Below are positions 15,787 to 25,202 of a stretch of DNA of 38,162 nt, in pieces (positions within the stretch are counted from its first letter, which is position 1; each line of letters opens with the position of its first letter). The DNA lies in contig CAZMZZ010000013.1 of assembly GCA_964571215.1 (NCBI GenBank), forward strand, positions 1 through 38,162. The letters run 5' to 3'. The stretch is from CAJWPI01 sp964571215 (GTDB lineage: Bacteria > Pseudomonadota > Gammaproteobacteria > Magnimaribacterales > Magnimaribacteraceae). The notes under the pieces are model-generated. The model was not told the DNA's origin. It made no database searches and worked only from the letters and a program-made list of their open reading frames with translations. The position numbers were made by a program, and so were the translations under genes.

Positions 15787-17082
15787 ATGAAACAAAAGTT
15801 TCTCCAAACACAGAAATTTAACCTCAAGCTTACCCCTACTCTTCTTAACCAAATCAACATTCTCTCACTAACGGGCAGGGAATTAAGAAACGAGCTCATT
15901 AAGATAGTAGAAATAGCACAGGACGAAGAAGACAATAAAGAATTAGTTAATAAGTTTAGAGACCAAATATTAATTGATAGTTATATCAATTTTGTAAACC
16001 CACAAAAAAACCAAGAATACGAAAGCATACAATTATCAACTGAAACAACACTTCAAGAAAAGCTTTCTGAACAATTTTCCTTTCTAGGATTAAAAGAGCA
16101 TCAGTTTCTTATAGGCGAATATTTAATAGATTCAATTCAAGAAAATGGTCAATTGGATCCAGATATAGACTATAACGATATCAAATCAATAGTATTAACA
16201 GAGTTTAAATTAGCTATAACAACTAAAGAAATCGAAGAAATTTTAAGAAAAGTACAAAATTTAGACCCTGTTGGTTGTGGTTATAGAAAGATTACAGAGT
16301 CTTTATTAGTACAAATAGAACATCTTGATATTGATAAAACTAAGAGAAAAAATATTAAGAAAATTATTTTAGATATTTCTAGTGGCCTGATCACCCTTAA
16401 AGACATTGGTGAAGAAAACAAAACTTTAATAAGGGACTTAAATTTTAGTCCAGGATATCTAGTTGATTCAGTGAAAAATTCTTATATTAACCCAGATGTA
16501 ATAGCTTTAAGAGGTGATAAGAAATGGGAAGTAACTTTAAATGATTCTTTCATGTCCCAGGCTTTAATAGAAAAAATAAAAGATAAGATGGAAAGCTCAT
16601 CTAATAATAAATCAGAAGAAGCTAAGTCTATAGTCAGAGGTATAGAGAGAAGACAAAAAACTTTATTATTAATATCAAGCTTCTTAGTATTGAAACAAAA
16701 AAAATATTTAGATGGTAAAGGGGGGCTTTCTCCTCTGACTTTATCTGATATAGCTAAAGATCTAAAACTTCATGAATCTACTATATCTAGAATAGTTAAT
16801 TTCAACTATATTCAACTTCCATCGCAAGTAATCTTACTCAAAAATCTTTTAGAGAGAAAAGTTAACACCAAACCTCACAGCAAAAGTATCTCTCCATCTG
16901 CACTAAAATCATTGATCTCTAAAATAATATCAAAAGAAGATAAATTTTGTCCTATGACTGACAATAAAATTAAAGAAATTTTATTAACAAAACATTCAAT
17001 TGACCTATCAAGAAGAGTTATATGTAAATATAGACAAAAGGCAAAGATAAGTTCAGTAAAGCACAGGGTAAGATCAATCTAA
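15787..17082 (+). CDS. rpoN: RNA polymerase sigma-54 factor (diverged)
   Basis: Sigma-54 directs RNA polymerase to -24/-12 promoters that need an AAA+ activator. The 431-aa product has a region I with MKQKFLQTQKFNLKLTP and NILSLTGREL. The core-binding region contains LDPVGCGYRKITESLLVQI (canonical PPGVGARDL altered). A segment IVRGIERRQKTLLLI precedes the helix-turn-helix LTLSDIAKDLKLHESTISRI (317-336). The RpoN box, ARRTVAKYRE in most bacteria, is SRRVICKYRQ (408-417). The acidic region II is nearly absent. hpf and ptsN, which normally follow, are gone. Homology is clear, but divergence is high for this family. Confidence 0.93.
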   Translation: MKQKFLQTQKFNLKLTPTLLNQINILSLTGRELRNELIKIVEIAQDEEDNKELVNKFRDQILIDSYINFVNPQKNQEYESIQLSTETTLQEKLSEQFSFLGLKEHQFLIGEYLIDSIQENGQLDPDIDYNDIKSIVLTEFKLAITTKEIEEILRKVQNLDPVGCGYRKITESLLVQIEHLDIDKTKRKNIKKIILDISSGLITLKDIGEENKTLIRDLNFSPGYLVDSVKNSYINPDVIALRGDKKWEVTLNDSFMSQALIEKIKDKMESSSNNKSEEAKSIVRGIERRQKTLLLISSFLVLKQKKYLDGKGGLSPLTLSDIAKDLKLHESTISRIVNFNYIQLPSQVILLKNLLERKVNTKPHSKSISPSALKSLISKIISKEDKFCPMTDNKIKEILLTKHSIDLSRRVICKYRQKAKISSVKHRVRSI

Positions 17083-17096
17083 GCTATTTCTTAGAT
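17077..17096. terminator. Possible bidirectional hairpin between rpoN and yhdP
   Basis: ATCTAAG (17077-17083) pairs with CTTAGAT (17090-17096), a 7-bp stem with a 6-base loop that overlaps the rpoN stop codon and lies 26 bp from the convergent yhdP stop. Downstream bases are T-rich but not a clean run, so strength is doubtful. Confidence 0.35.
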
Positions 17097-17122
17097 CTTT
17101 CAATCTTCAACTTTTTAAAAGA

Positions 17123-20100
17123 TTACTTGTCTTCAAACCAACCATAAAATTCAGTTTTTGGATCTTCTATCTTTCCCCATATTCGCCATTTTCCACTACT
17201 TAGTTTATCTAAACTCCTCTTAAAAGTTTTCCCTGCAATATAAACTATTCCTGCAACCAACGGGCCTCCTAGAACCAAGGCCGATACAGGTAAATAGTCC
17301 CTTAATGGAAGAGTCATAATAACTTCTAAATCAAGATCAGAAAAGTTTCCCTCTTCAGACTTTTTTGCAAAACCTGTCCATTTGAATTTTCCTGAACCGC
17401 TATAAAATATGATAGGTTTATCAATTTCAACTTTATCTTTATCTATCTTTAACTGCCCTTCTGCCTTGTCTAGATAAAACCCTCTTTTAAAAACTTTAAG
17501 GAAATTTAAATTAGTAACTTTTCCAAATGTATTTGGTACATTAAAAATGCTAATTAACTTTAAAACAGCTGCAGATGGGGCTTGCTCTTCACCAATATCT
17601 TCAAAAAGAAATTCTTCAATACTAAATCCAAATAAGCCTTCAAATTCTTCAAAATTAAAATCTTGTGGAAGACCTTTCCAGCTAATTTCAGGAAAAAACT
17701 CAACTCTTTCTGAAGAAAAATTAACATCCATAGAAATATCTTTAAAGCCTTTATTGGGAGAATCTGAATAGATAGAAGTATTTAAATCAGAATTCCAATA
17801 AGATCCTTTTCTTCTAACCTGTAACTGAGAAACTCTTCTATCACCAAATGTACCCACTTTCCACTCTCCATACCTGCCTTTAATATCGTCAAATTTTAAT
17901 GATTTCATGTCTGAAGTTAGAACAAATTTCCAACTTCCTAAATTATGATCATCTAATTCAAGGTCAGCAGTTGAAAACATCAAGGGAAACTTGAGCTGTG
18001 ATAACAATGAAGGAAATAGGTTGTCTCTTTCTTTATTAAATTTCGTTAGCCTAAGATAATCTAAATCTATCTTTACCCCCTTTTCTAATCTATCTGGTAG
18101 AAAAAAACTTCCCTTTAACTCTTCATTTAAAAGATAAAAATTAGAAGCTTGCCCTATTCTTTCCATATCTAAGCTAGTATTCTTAAGAACAGTCAGCCCA
18201 AGAAGGATATTCTTTATCTGAAGATCTTTTATAACTAACAGGTCTTTATTAAACAGTTGGTTCTCACTCGCAGAAAAACTGGAATATTCAAAAGGATCAA
18301 CAGAATCCACTGTTCCGGTAATAATCAATTTATCTACAGGAAGATCTCCTTTGTAAGTCTGTTGGTTGAGAGTGATAAAGCCTTTGGGCTTTTCTTCACC
18401 AAGAAATATCTTACCTCTAAGAAAATCTTTGTAATTTACCTCTATCTCTAAATTATCTCTCTCAAAACTTAGAGTAGATTTTATTTTAAAAGTGCTTTCT
18501 TTATCTAAAGGTTTATTAAAAGGTGTAGGAAAAAGTATTTCTAAATTTTTCAAAGAAGAGTTTATGCTTAATTGAGGTCTAATCTCCTGATAACCTTGAA
18601 GAAAGCTTGAGAGTTTAAAATTTATTAAGAAATCTCCTTTACCTTTAACTTTTCCTGAAAAAGGGGGATAAATCTTTTCTATCTCTCTATCTGAAAAAAT
18701 AGACATTGAGTGAAGATTAGTAGATTTAACTTGTTTCTTATCTATAGTAGTTTGAACATCAAATTTCATAGGAACTTTATTCAATTTCAAAGTCATAAAG
18801 CTCTTTTCAAATCCAGTCTCATTGTCAAAAGTTAATGAAGAAGATATATCTGTTATAGAGAAATTATCAGATAAAACTACTTCTCCTTTAGAAACTGTGG
18901 ATCTTAAAGATAACAAAGAATTTTCGCCTAAAAGATCAATCTTAGCTCCATCAAGTGGAAAATTTGAAGAAAAGGTTGTTCTGTGTTTTCCTAAAACTTC
19001 TAGATCAGTAGAGATTTTATTTAAAAATGCTGGAGTACTTTTTTGATAAATCAAGAATAAAGTATTTAAAGGTCCAGATAATTCTCCTTCAAGACTCACT
19101 CCAAAAGAAGGCAAGCTATTATTTGATTTAGAAATACTTATTTCTGATATTAGATTAGATCCAGAAAGATTAGATTTAAGTATCTTTCCAAGAAAATTTG
19201 TATCTTGTACTTCACCTCTTAAAGAAATTTCAGATAGTGTTAGATTATTAAATTCTAAACAAGCTCCTTCAAAGTCAAATCCCATTTGGAAGGATTGAGT
19301 TTCCTTAAACTTTCTTTTTCCAAGGATTCCTCTATATACCAAATCTGCATTCTCTATCTTTCCACAATTTACATGCGAATCTATCCAAGAAATAATACCT
19401 TTTGTTCCATTCAAGGAAGGTATTAAGTTAGAAAACTCTTTATAGTTTGAGTCTTTAACGTGAGCTATAAGGCTAAATTCTAAAGATTCCAGGTTTTCTT
19501 GAGGATAAATTGAGAAACTGCCATTAATTGGCACAGAGTCTACTGAAGCAGAGAAATATTTGTTTACCCAAGTAAATTGGGAGTGGAGATTTGAACCCAA
19601 TAGGTCTGCTTTCAAGTCATATATCTCAAGGGGTTCTTTATATAAATTTGCTGATGTAAATTTTAAGAATTCTGTATCTACTTTAAATATAAACCTATCT
19701 TGTGAAAATAAGAATCTTCCATCAAGATTTTCTACTGAAGTTTCGTAATTAGGAAAATAAATTCTTAATTTATCAAGTTTACCTCCTAATCTTGGAGAGG
19801 ATAAATTGGGTAAATAAAGAGTTAAGTTAGAAATATTTCCTGAAAAAGATAAACTCTTGTCTGTGCTAGGAATAAATTTTCTTAGGCTCTGCTTAACTAT
19901 GTCATTGTTAAGTTCTAAAGAAGATACTCTAAAGACAAAGCCGTCAGAACTATTTATGAGAGAAGTGTCAGGAAAATTAAACCCCTCCTTTTGGTTCGAA
20001 ACTAAAATATCTGTAAATAAGAGTGAAGGGCCTGTGCTATGAAGCAGAGAGACATTAGTTTCTAATTGGCTAAAATCTGAAAAATCTAATACAGCTTTTA

Positions 20101-20848
20101 CTTTCCCATCTAGAGCTATAAGTTTGCTATCTAAGATAGATATCCAAATTTCGCCTTCTATGCCCCCCAGGGTTTGACAGAAATTACATGATTGCAAAAA
20201 TGTTTTTGGAATCTTAAATTTATTAGATCTTAAGTAGCCCTTTATATATCCTTTTTTGTTGGAAAGATCTGACGGCTTTATTACTAAACTTAAATCGCCT
20301 TTTTGGGTATCTTCTATAGATAGATAGAATTGATAGTCTTCATCTCTAAATCTATTTAAATATAATCTCTTAACTTCAAAGAGCGATTCTTTTGTCTCAA
20401 GATTACGGAATTTTATATTCTCAATTATTATTGAATCTAAAGACAGAACTTTACTTAAAAAAGTATTTTCTTGAAGACTAGTTGCTTTAAATGGTGCAGG
20501 CATTTCTTTCAAAAGAACCCTTCCATCATTGGCACTAAAACTTGAGATAGGTTTTAAAGTAAATAAAGTCAATAGGTTAAGCTGTACATTGACTTCTTCT
20601 AATGTGATAGAGAGTGGTTCCGAAGAATTTGTTGACTTAAGGTGAATCTTACTGAATTCTAAATTAGGGGTAATCGGATTCCAATGAAGTGCAGAGAATG
20701 AAAGTTCAATTTTATAGCCATAAAACTCACTAATGGATTCAATCAGACTCTTAGAAGAAATAGGGTTAGTAAGAAGAAAAGATAAACTAAAAATAGAAAG
20801 AGTTATAAAAACCAAAAAAATAGAGATTAGATTCGATATCTTTCGCAA
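17123..20848 (-). CDS. yhdP: YhdP, large AsmA-like envelope protein
   Basis: YhdP belongs to the AsmA-like/TamB group of inner-membrane-anchored bridges, and in E. coli helps carry phospholipids to the outer membrane. The 1241-aa product has one N-terminal membrane segment (about 8-28) and then a very long beta-rich periplasmic body. The C-terminus is conserved, with VLKLISIFNVPN, the LEVIMTLPLRDYLPVSALVLGGP stretch and KWRIWGKIEDPKTEF. Start is TTG at 20848-20846, backed by AAGGAGA eight bases upstream; no ATG competes. It follows mreD after 42 bp; maf and rng, often between them, are missing. Confidence 0.9.
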   Translation of the reverse strand: MRKISNLISIFLVFITLSIFSLSFLLTNPISSKSLIESISEFYGYKIELSFSALHWNPITPNLEFSKIHLKSTNSSEPLSITLEEVNVQLNLLTLFTLKPISSFSANDGRVLLKEMPAPFKATSLQENTFLSKVLSLDSIIIENIKFRNLETKESLFEVKRLYLNRFRDEDYQFYLSIEDTQKGDLSLVIKPSDLSNKKGYIKGYLRSNKFKIPKTFLQSCNFCQTLGGIEGEIWISILDSKLIALDGKVKAVLDFSDFSQLETNVSLLHSTGPSLLFTDILVSNQKEGFNFPDTSLINSSDGFVFRVSSLELNNDIVKQSLRKFIPSTDKSLSFSGNISNLTLYLPNLSSPRLGGKLDKLRIYFPNYETSVENLDGRFLFSQDRFIFKVDTEFLKFTSANLYKEPLEIYDLKADLLGSNLHSQFTWVNKYFSASVDSVPINGSFSIYPQENLESLEFSLIAHVKDSNYKEFSNLIPSLNGTKGIISWIDSHVNCGKIENADLVYRGILGKRKFKETQSFQMGFDFEGACLEFNNLTLSEISLRGEVQDTNFLGKILKSNLSGSNLISEISISKSNNSLPSFGVSLEGELSGPLNTLFLIYQKSTPAFLNKISTDLEVLGKHRTTFSSNFPLDGAKIDLLGENSLLSLRSTVSKGEVVLSDNFSITDISSSLTFDNETGFEKSFMTLKLNKVPMKFDVQTTIDKKQVKSTNLHSMSIFSDREIEKIYPPFSGKVKGKGDFLINFKLSSFLQGYQEIRPQLSINSSLKNLEILFPTPFNKPLDKESTFKIKSTLSFERDNLEIEVNYKDFLRGKIFLGEEKPKGFITLNQQTYKGDLPVDKLIITGTVDSVDPFEYSSFSASENQLFNKDLLVIKDLQIKNILLGLTVLKNTSLDMERIGQASNFYLLNEELKGSFFLPDRLEKGVKIDLDYLRLTKFNKERDNLFPSLLSQLKFPLMFSTADLELDDHNLGSWKFVLTSDMKSLKFDDIKGRYGEWKVGTFGDRRVSQLQVRRKGSYWNSDLNTSIYSDSPNKGFKDISMDVNFSSERVEFFPEISWKGLPQDFNFEEFEGLFGFSIEEFLFEDIGEEQAPSAAVLKLISIFNVPNTFGKVTNLNFLKVFKRGFYLDKAEGQLKIDKDKVEIDKPIIFYSGSGKFKWTGFAKKSEEGNFSDLDLEVIMTLPLRDYLPVSALVLGGPLVAGIVYIAGKTFKRSLDKLSSGKWRIWGKIEDPKTEFYGWFEDK

Positions 20849-20890
20849 CTAGAATTTCTCCTTAAACAAAAATTTTTTCTATTAATCTTT

Positions 20891-21391
20891 CTACTTTATC
20901 CATTTTCTTCTATAAGGTCGTAAAAGAGAAAAAATTAAAGGCCAAATTAAGCTGTTAAATAAAGCATAAATAACCATATTGATTAGGATTTCTTTATTAA
21001 TAAGCATTTCTATTTCTTGATCCATAAATAAAGAACTGTTTATTACCCAATACATCTTAACTAATAAAAATACTATAAATAGAATAAAAGATTGTTGAAA
21101 TAAGGACATAACCCTAAACTGATAAAAAAACCTCTGACAAAGATAAGAAATCAATACAAAAATTAAAGAATGGGATCCTAGGATGGATCCTCTTAATAAG
21201 TCTAGAAGAAGACCCATCGTAACTGAATAAGATACTCCTACTTTATCAGGTAGAGCAATATTCCAATAAACAATTACCAAAAGAACTATCGAAGGCCTAA
21301 CAACTTCAAAAGAAGGGAAAAGATAAGTTGCATCAAGAGCTAAAGCAAAAAAGAGACTAAAATAAATAAAAAGAGAATTCTTACTTTTCAT
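20891..21391 (-). CDS. mreD: MreD, rod-shape membrane protein
   Basis: MreD is a small integral membrane part of the elongasome that couples MreB filaments to lateral wall synthesis. The 166-aa product is almost all hydrophobic, with five to six membrane segments. It has the family stretch RPSIVLLVIVYWNIALPDKVGV and then LLDLLRGSILGSHSLIFVLISYL. It overlaps mreC by 11 bp, so translation is likely coupled. It belongs to the minus mreB-mreC-mreD-yhdP operon. Confidence 0.93.
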   Translation of the reverse strand: MKSKNSLFIYFSLFFALALDATYLFPSFEVVRPSIVLLVIVYWNIALPDKVGVSYSVTMGLLLDLLRGSILGSHSLIFVLISYLCQRFFYQFRVMSLFQQSFILFIVFLLVKMYWVINSSLFMDQEIEMLINKEILINMVIYALFNSLIWPLIFSLLRPYRRKWIK

Positions 21392-22253
21392 CTCTATCTA
21401 AAACTCCATTAAAAATTAAAAACAGATCTTCATTAGTGGGTACATCTAAAAAAGAGACGCTTACGCTTAAGAACTCATTATCAGACTCTTTTTTAATTGA
21501 CATTATCTTGGCTACGAAAAAACCTGAGGGAAAAATACCACTTAGATCTGAAGATAAAAGAAGTTCTCCCTCTTTCAATGAAGCTGTTTTCTTTATATTG
21601 ATTAGTTTTCCTTGATTTCCTAAACCTCCTCCTTGAACTATTCCATGTGTCCTGTTTTCCGAAGAAATAACAGGTATTTTTGAATTTATATCATGTAATA
21701 AGGTCACTTCAGCGTGTTGTGATCCCACTGATCTTGTTAATCCTATTATTCCTAATCTAGTAAATACAGGTGAATTAGATCTTAGGTTACCCCCAGAATT
21801 ACTAATGTCTAAAGTTAATACAGGGTTATTATAATTATTTGAAATATATAGTTTCTTAGCCAGGATATATTTTTCTAAATCATACTTAGTCAAACTCCAT
21901 AAAGCTTTTAAAGACTTATTTTCTTTAGTCACTTCTTCCAAGAGAGAATTCGTTATAAGTAATTTTTCATTTTCTTCTTTCAATCTAAATATCTCTTTAG
22001 AAAATGTTTCTCTTGAGGTTAAAAAATAGTTGTAGTTATCTTTAAGAATCCTAGGAAGATATCCTAAATAAGAAAAAGGTTGAAGAATATCCTTTGCATA
22101 TCCTCTTATGGACTTTGATAAATTTAAATTAAAATCTATGGAAATTAGAATACAGCAAAATAAAATTGATATTAGTAGCTTATTAGTTCCCATTGAAGGA
22201 ATGGCAAAAATGGCCTCACTACTTATTTGGGAAACTTTATGTTTTGCTGGCAT
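21381..22253 (-). CDS. mreC: MreC, rod-shape determining protein
   Basis: MreC is a periplasmic bitopic scaffold that links MreB and MreD to PBP2. Using ATG 22253 the protein is 290 aa, with a short cytoplasmic start, one membrane helix (about 26-42), a coiled-coil helix around 75-110 rich in Glu/Lys/Leu, and a C-terminal double beta-barrel. That barrel includes NSPVFTRLGIIGLTRSVGSQHAEVTLLHD and DLSGIFPSGFFVAKI. An in-frame TTG at 22277 would add eight residues; neither start has a strong Shine-Dalgarno, so the start is uncertain. The long Pro-rich tail of E. coli MreC is absent. Confidence 0.92.
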   Translation of the reverse strand: MPAKHKVSQISSEAIFAIPSMGTNKLLISILFCCILISIDFNLNLSKSIRGYAKDILQPFSYLGYLPRILKDNYNYFLTSRETFSKEIFRLKEENEKLLITNSLLEEVTKENKSLKALWSLTKYDLEKYILAKKLYISNNYNNPVLTLDISNSGGNLRSNSPVFTRLGIIGLTRSVGSQHAEVTLLHDINSKIPVISSENRTHGIVQGGGLGNQGKLINIKKTASLKEGELLLSSDLSGIFPSGFFVAKIMSIKKESDNEFLSVSVSFLDVPTNEDLFLIFNGVLDRDEK

Positions 22254-22289
22254 TATTAAATGATAACCAGAAAACAATTTAAAATCTTG

Positions 22290-23327
22290 TCATTCTGTAG
22301 ACAATAGATCAATATCGTACTTATCCATAATCTCTAAGGCTCTTCCTCCGCCTCTAGCAACGCAAGTCATAGGATCTTCTGCTACCACAACTGGCACTCC
22401 AGTTTGATTAGCAATCAAAACATCAATATCATTCAACCTTGCACCCCCTCCAGTTAGTACTATCCCTTTTTCTGAGATATCAGCACTTAATTCTGGAGGT
22501 GACGATTCTAAAGCTGCCCTTATAGCCTGAACAATTGCTGACAGAGGTTCTAACATGGCATCATAAATTTGTTTGCTGGTTATCTTGAAAGAGATAGGAA
22601 TTCCTTCAGCTAGATTCCTCCCTCTAATTTCCATTTCTCTTAATTCGGATTCAATGGTAGCTACACCTATCGATCTCTTAACATCTTCCGCTGTAGCATC
22701 TCCTATAAGAACTCCTTGATTTCTTCTAACATAAGAAATTATAGATTCATCTAATCTATCACCTCCAACTTTTAGAGAATTAGCATACACAACTCCATTT
22801 AAAGCTAATATAGCTACTTCGGTTGTTCCTCCTCCAATATCAACTACCATTGATCCGCTTGCTTCCTCAACTGGTAATCCTGCTCCTATTGCAGCAGCCA
22901 TAGGTTCTTCAATTAACCTAACTTCCCTAGCGCCAGCTTTTAATACTGATTCCCTTATAGCTCTTCTTTCAACCTGAGTTGATTGGCAAGGAACACAGAC
23001 TAATATTCTAGGGCTTGGTCTAACGAAAGTATCTTCATGAACTTTCTGCACAAAATGTTTGAGCATCTCTTCAGTTACCTGGAAATCAGCGATAACTCCA
23101 TCTTTTAAAGGTCTTATTGCTGAAATATTACCAGGCGTTCTACCTAACATCTTCTTAGCTTCTGTTCCTACAGCCACCACAGTTTTTTGTCCTGCTGTTG
23201 TCCTTATGGCAACTACAGAGGGTTCATCAAGAATGATTCCTCTCTCCCTTACATACACTAAGGTATTTGCAGTACCTAGATCTATAGAAAGATCATTTGA
23301 AAATAAACCTCTTAGTCTTTTTAACAT
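22290..23327 (-). CDS. mreB: MreB, actin-like cell-shape protein
   Basis: MreB polymerises on the inner membrane and guides elongasome movement in rod-shaped cells. The 345-aa product has the actin-fold nucleotide motifs DLGTANTLVYV (17-27), VDIGGGTTEVAIL and GIVLTGGGARL. The loop FVRPSPRILVCVPCQSTQVERRAI is also typical. A strong GGGGAG lies two bases before its ATG. It heads the operon, with a 113-bp divergent spacer to gatC. A candidate promoter in that spacer (TTGCTC, 17 bp, TAGAGT on the minus strand) is weak. Confidence 0.98.
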   Translation of the reverse strand: MLKRLRGLFSNDLSIDLGTANTLVYVRERGIILDEPSVVAIRTTAGQKTVVAVGTEAKKMLGRTPGNISAIRPLKDGVIADFQVTEEMLKHFVQKVHEDTFVRPSPRILVCVPCQSTQVERRAIRESVLKAGAREVRLIEEPMAAAIGAGLPVEEASGSMVVDIGGGTTEVAILALNGVVYANSLKVGGDRLDESIISYVRRNQGVLIGDATAEDVKRSIGVATIESELREMEIRGRNLAEGIPISFKITSKQIYDAMLEPLSAIVQAIRAALESSPPELSADISEKGIVLTGGGARLNDIDVLIANQTGVPVVVAEDPMTCVARGGGRALEIMDKYDIDLLSTE

Positions 23328-23440
23328 TTCTCCCCGTACTTTTTGGTCTTGATTAGAAAAAGGGAGAACACTCTAGCAATAGCTTAGTTTTTGAGCAAGA
23401 GAGAATGTGATAAATTAGCATCTTTAAAATAAAATGAGTT

Positions 23441-23737
23441 ATGTCAATAAAGGATAAGGATCTAAAAGAAATAGCATATCTGGCTAGAATAAATATTAGA
23501 AAAGAGGATTTTTCTTCTCTTAAAGAGGACTTAGAAGAAATACTTAGCCTTGTAGAGGAAATGAATGAATGCGATACAAGTGAAACTGAAGCTATGTCTC
23601 ATCCATTAGATATATCCCAACCTTTAAGAGATGATGCAGTAACTGAACCAGATAATAAAGAAAAAAATTTAGCTATTGCTCCTTCAACAAAATATGGACT
23701 TTTTTTAGTACCTAAAGTTATAGAAGGAGATAAATAA
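23441..23737 (+). CDS. gatC: Aspartyl/glutamyl-tRNA amidotransferase subunit C
   Basis: GatC wraps around GatA and GatB and stabilises the amidotransferase that turns Glu-tRNA(Gln) or Asp-tRNA(Asn) into the amide form. The 98-aa product shows KEIAYLARINIRKEDFSSL, ILSLVEEMNECDTSETEAMSHP and LRDDAVTEPD, all family-typical. It is first of gatC-gatA-gatB, with one base to gatA. It diverges from mreB as in Pseudomonas. Confidence 0.95.
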   Translation: MSIKDKDLKEIAYLARINIRKEDFSSLKEDLEEILSLVEEMNECDTSETEAMSHPLDISQPLRDDAVTEPDNKEKNLAIAPSTKYGLFLVPKVIEGDK

Positions 23738-23738
23738 A

Positions 23739-25199
23739 TTGACTGAGATATTTGAATTATCAATTAAGCAACAGTTGGAAGGCTTAAAAAAATCAGAATT
23801 CTCTTCAGTAGATTTGGTTAACTCTTTTTTAGACAGAATCCAAAATCTTGATCCTAAACTAAATAGCTTTGTGTCTATCACTGCAGAATCTGCTTTAGAG
23901 AAGGCCAAAAATTCTGATAAAAAATATAAGAACAGAAATAATTCTTTACTTGAAGGAATTCCTATAGCTCATAAGGATATTTTTTGTACAGAAAATGTTT
24001 TAACCACTTGTGGATCAAAGATGTTAGAAAATTTCGTTTCTCCTTACTCTTCTACTGTGGTATCTAAATTTGAGGAAAGTGGTGCTGTCGTCTTAGGAAA
24101 AACAAACATGGATGAATTTGCTATGGGTTCTTCAAATGAAACAAGTTACTTTGGTCCAGTAAAAAATCCCTGGGATCTTAATCTTGTTCCTGGAGGTTCC
24201 TCGGGGGGTTCAGCTTCGTGCGTTGCAGCTAGACTTGTTGCAGGAGCAACTGCTACAGATACAGGAGGATCAATAAGACAACCTGCCTCATTATGTGGAA
24301 TTACAGGCATTAAACCTACTTACGGAAGAGTATCAAGATATGGAATGATTGCTTTTGCTTCTAGCTTAGATCAAGGAGGGGTACTAACGAAATCAGCAGA
24401 AGATGCTGCTTTAATGTTGTCTTGTATGTCTGGTTTTGATCCTAAAGACTCAACTAGTTTAAACGTCGATGTTCCGGACTTTTCTAAAGAAATACAAAAC
24501 AACATTAAAGGACTAAGAATAGGTCTCCCTAAACAGATATTTAATTCACCCATGCCTAAATACCTAGAAAAATCTATCCAAGATTCTATTGAAGTGTTTA
24601 TTGGGTTGGGAGCTAAAGTCACAGAAATAGATTTACCTAACCTAAACTTATCTTTACCAGTATATTATGTGATAGCTCCTGCAGAATGCTCAGCTAATCT
24701 ATCTAGGTATGATGGGGTAAAATTTGGGTATAGGTGTAAAAATCCAAAAGATCTAGAAGATCTCTACATGAGAACTAGGGAAGAAGGTTTCGGTCAAGAA
24801 GTAAAAAGAAGAATACTCATAGGAACATATGCCTTATCAGCAGGGTATTACGAAGCTTATTACCTTAAAGCTCAAAAATGTAGAAACCTAATTGCAGAAG
24901 ATTTTAATCATGCTTTCAATTCGGTTGATATTATTTTATCTCCAACTTCACCGGACATAGCCTTTGAAATAGGTTCCAAATCAAAAGATCCAGTAGAGAT
25001 GTATAAACAAGATATCTATACAATTCCAGCTAATTTAGCTGGTCTGCCGGGGATCTCAATCCCCTGTGGACTACACAAAGGTTTACCAATGGGTCTTCAA
25101 TTAATTTCTAATAAATTAGAAGAAAGTGCAATACTTAGAGCAGCTCACAATTATCAACAGAATACTGGCTGGCATCTAAATAAACCCGAATTTAGTTAA
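23739..25199 (+). CDS. gatA: Aspartyl/glutamyl-tRNA amidotransferase subunit A
   Basis: GatA is the glutaminase that releases ammonia for the GatB reaction. The 486-aa amidase-family protein has the Ser-cisSer-Lys triad at Lys79 (AHKDIF), Ser154 (GGSSGGSA) and Ser178 (DTGGSIRQP), the same numbers as I recall for the Staphylococcus enzyme. The start is TTG at 23739, preceded by AAGGAGA at good distance, one base after the gatC stop. It gives the normal N-terminus (ELSIKQQL), so the rare start is well supported. Confidence 0.97.
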   Translation: MTEIFELSIKQQLEGLKKSEFSSVDLVNSFLDRIQNLDPKLNSFVSITAESALEKAKNSDKKYKNRNNSLLEGIPIAHKDIFCTENVLTTCGSKMLENFVSPYSSTVVSKFEESGAVVLGKTNMDEFAMGSSNETSYFGPVKNPWDLNLVPGGSSGGSASCVAARLVAGATATDTGGSIRQPASLCGITGIKPTYGRVSRYGMIAFASSLDQGGVLTKSAEDAALMLSCMSGFDPKDSTSLNVDVPDFSKEIQNNIKGLRIGLPKQIFNSPMPKYLEKSIQDSIEVFIGLGAKVTEIDLPNLNLSLPVYYVIAPAECSANLSRYDGVKFGYRCKNPKDLEDLYMRTREEGFGQEVKRRILIGTYALSAGYYEAYYLKAQKCRNLIAEDFNHAFNSVDIILSPTSPDIAFEIGSKSKDPVEMYKQDIYTIPANLAGLPGISIPCGLHKGLPMGLQLISNKLEESAILRAAHNYQQNTGWHLNKPEFS

Positions 25200-25202
25200 A
25201 AA

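Noticed and set aside
15310..15852. 180-codon antisense open frame over lptB and the rpoN start
   Set aside because: It is the reverse frame of the well-conserved LptB coding sequence; its residues mirror the codon bias of that gene.
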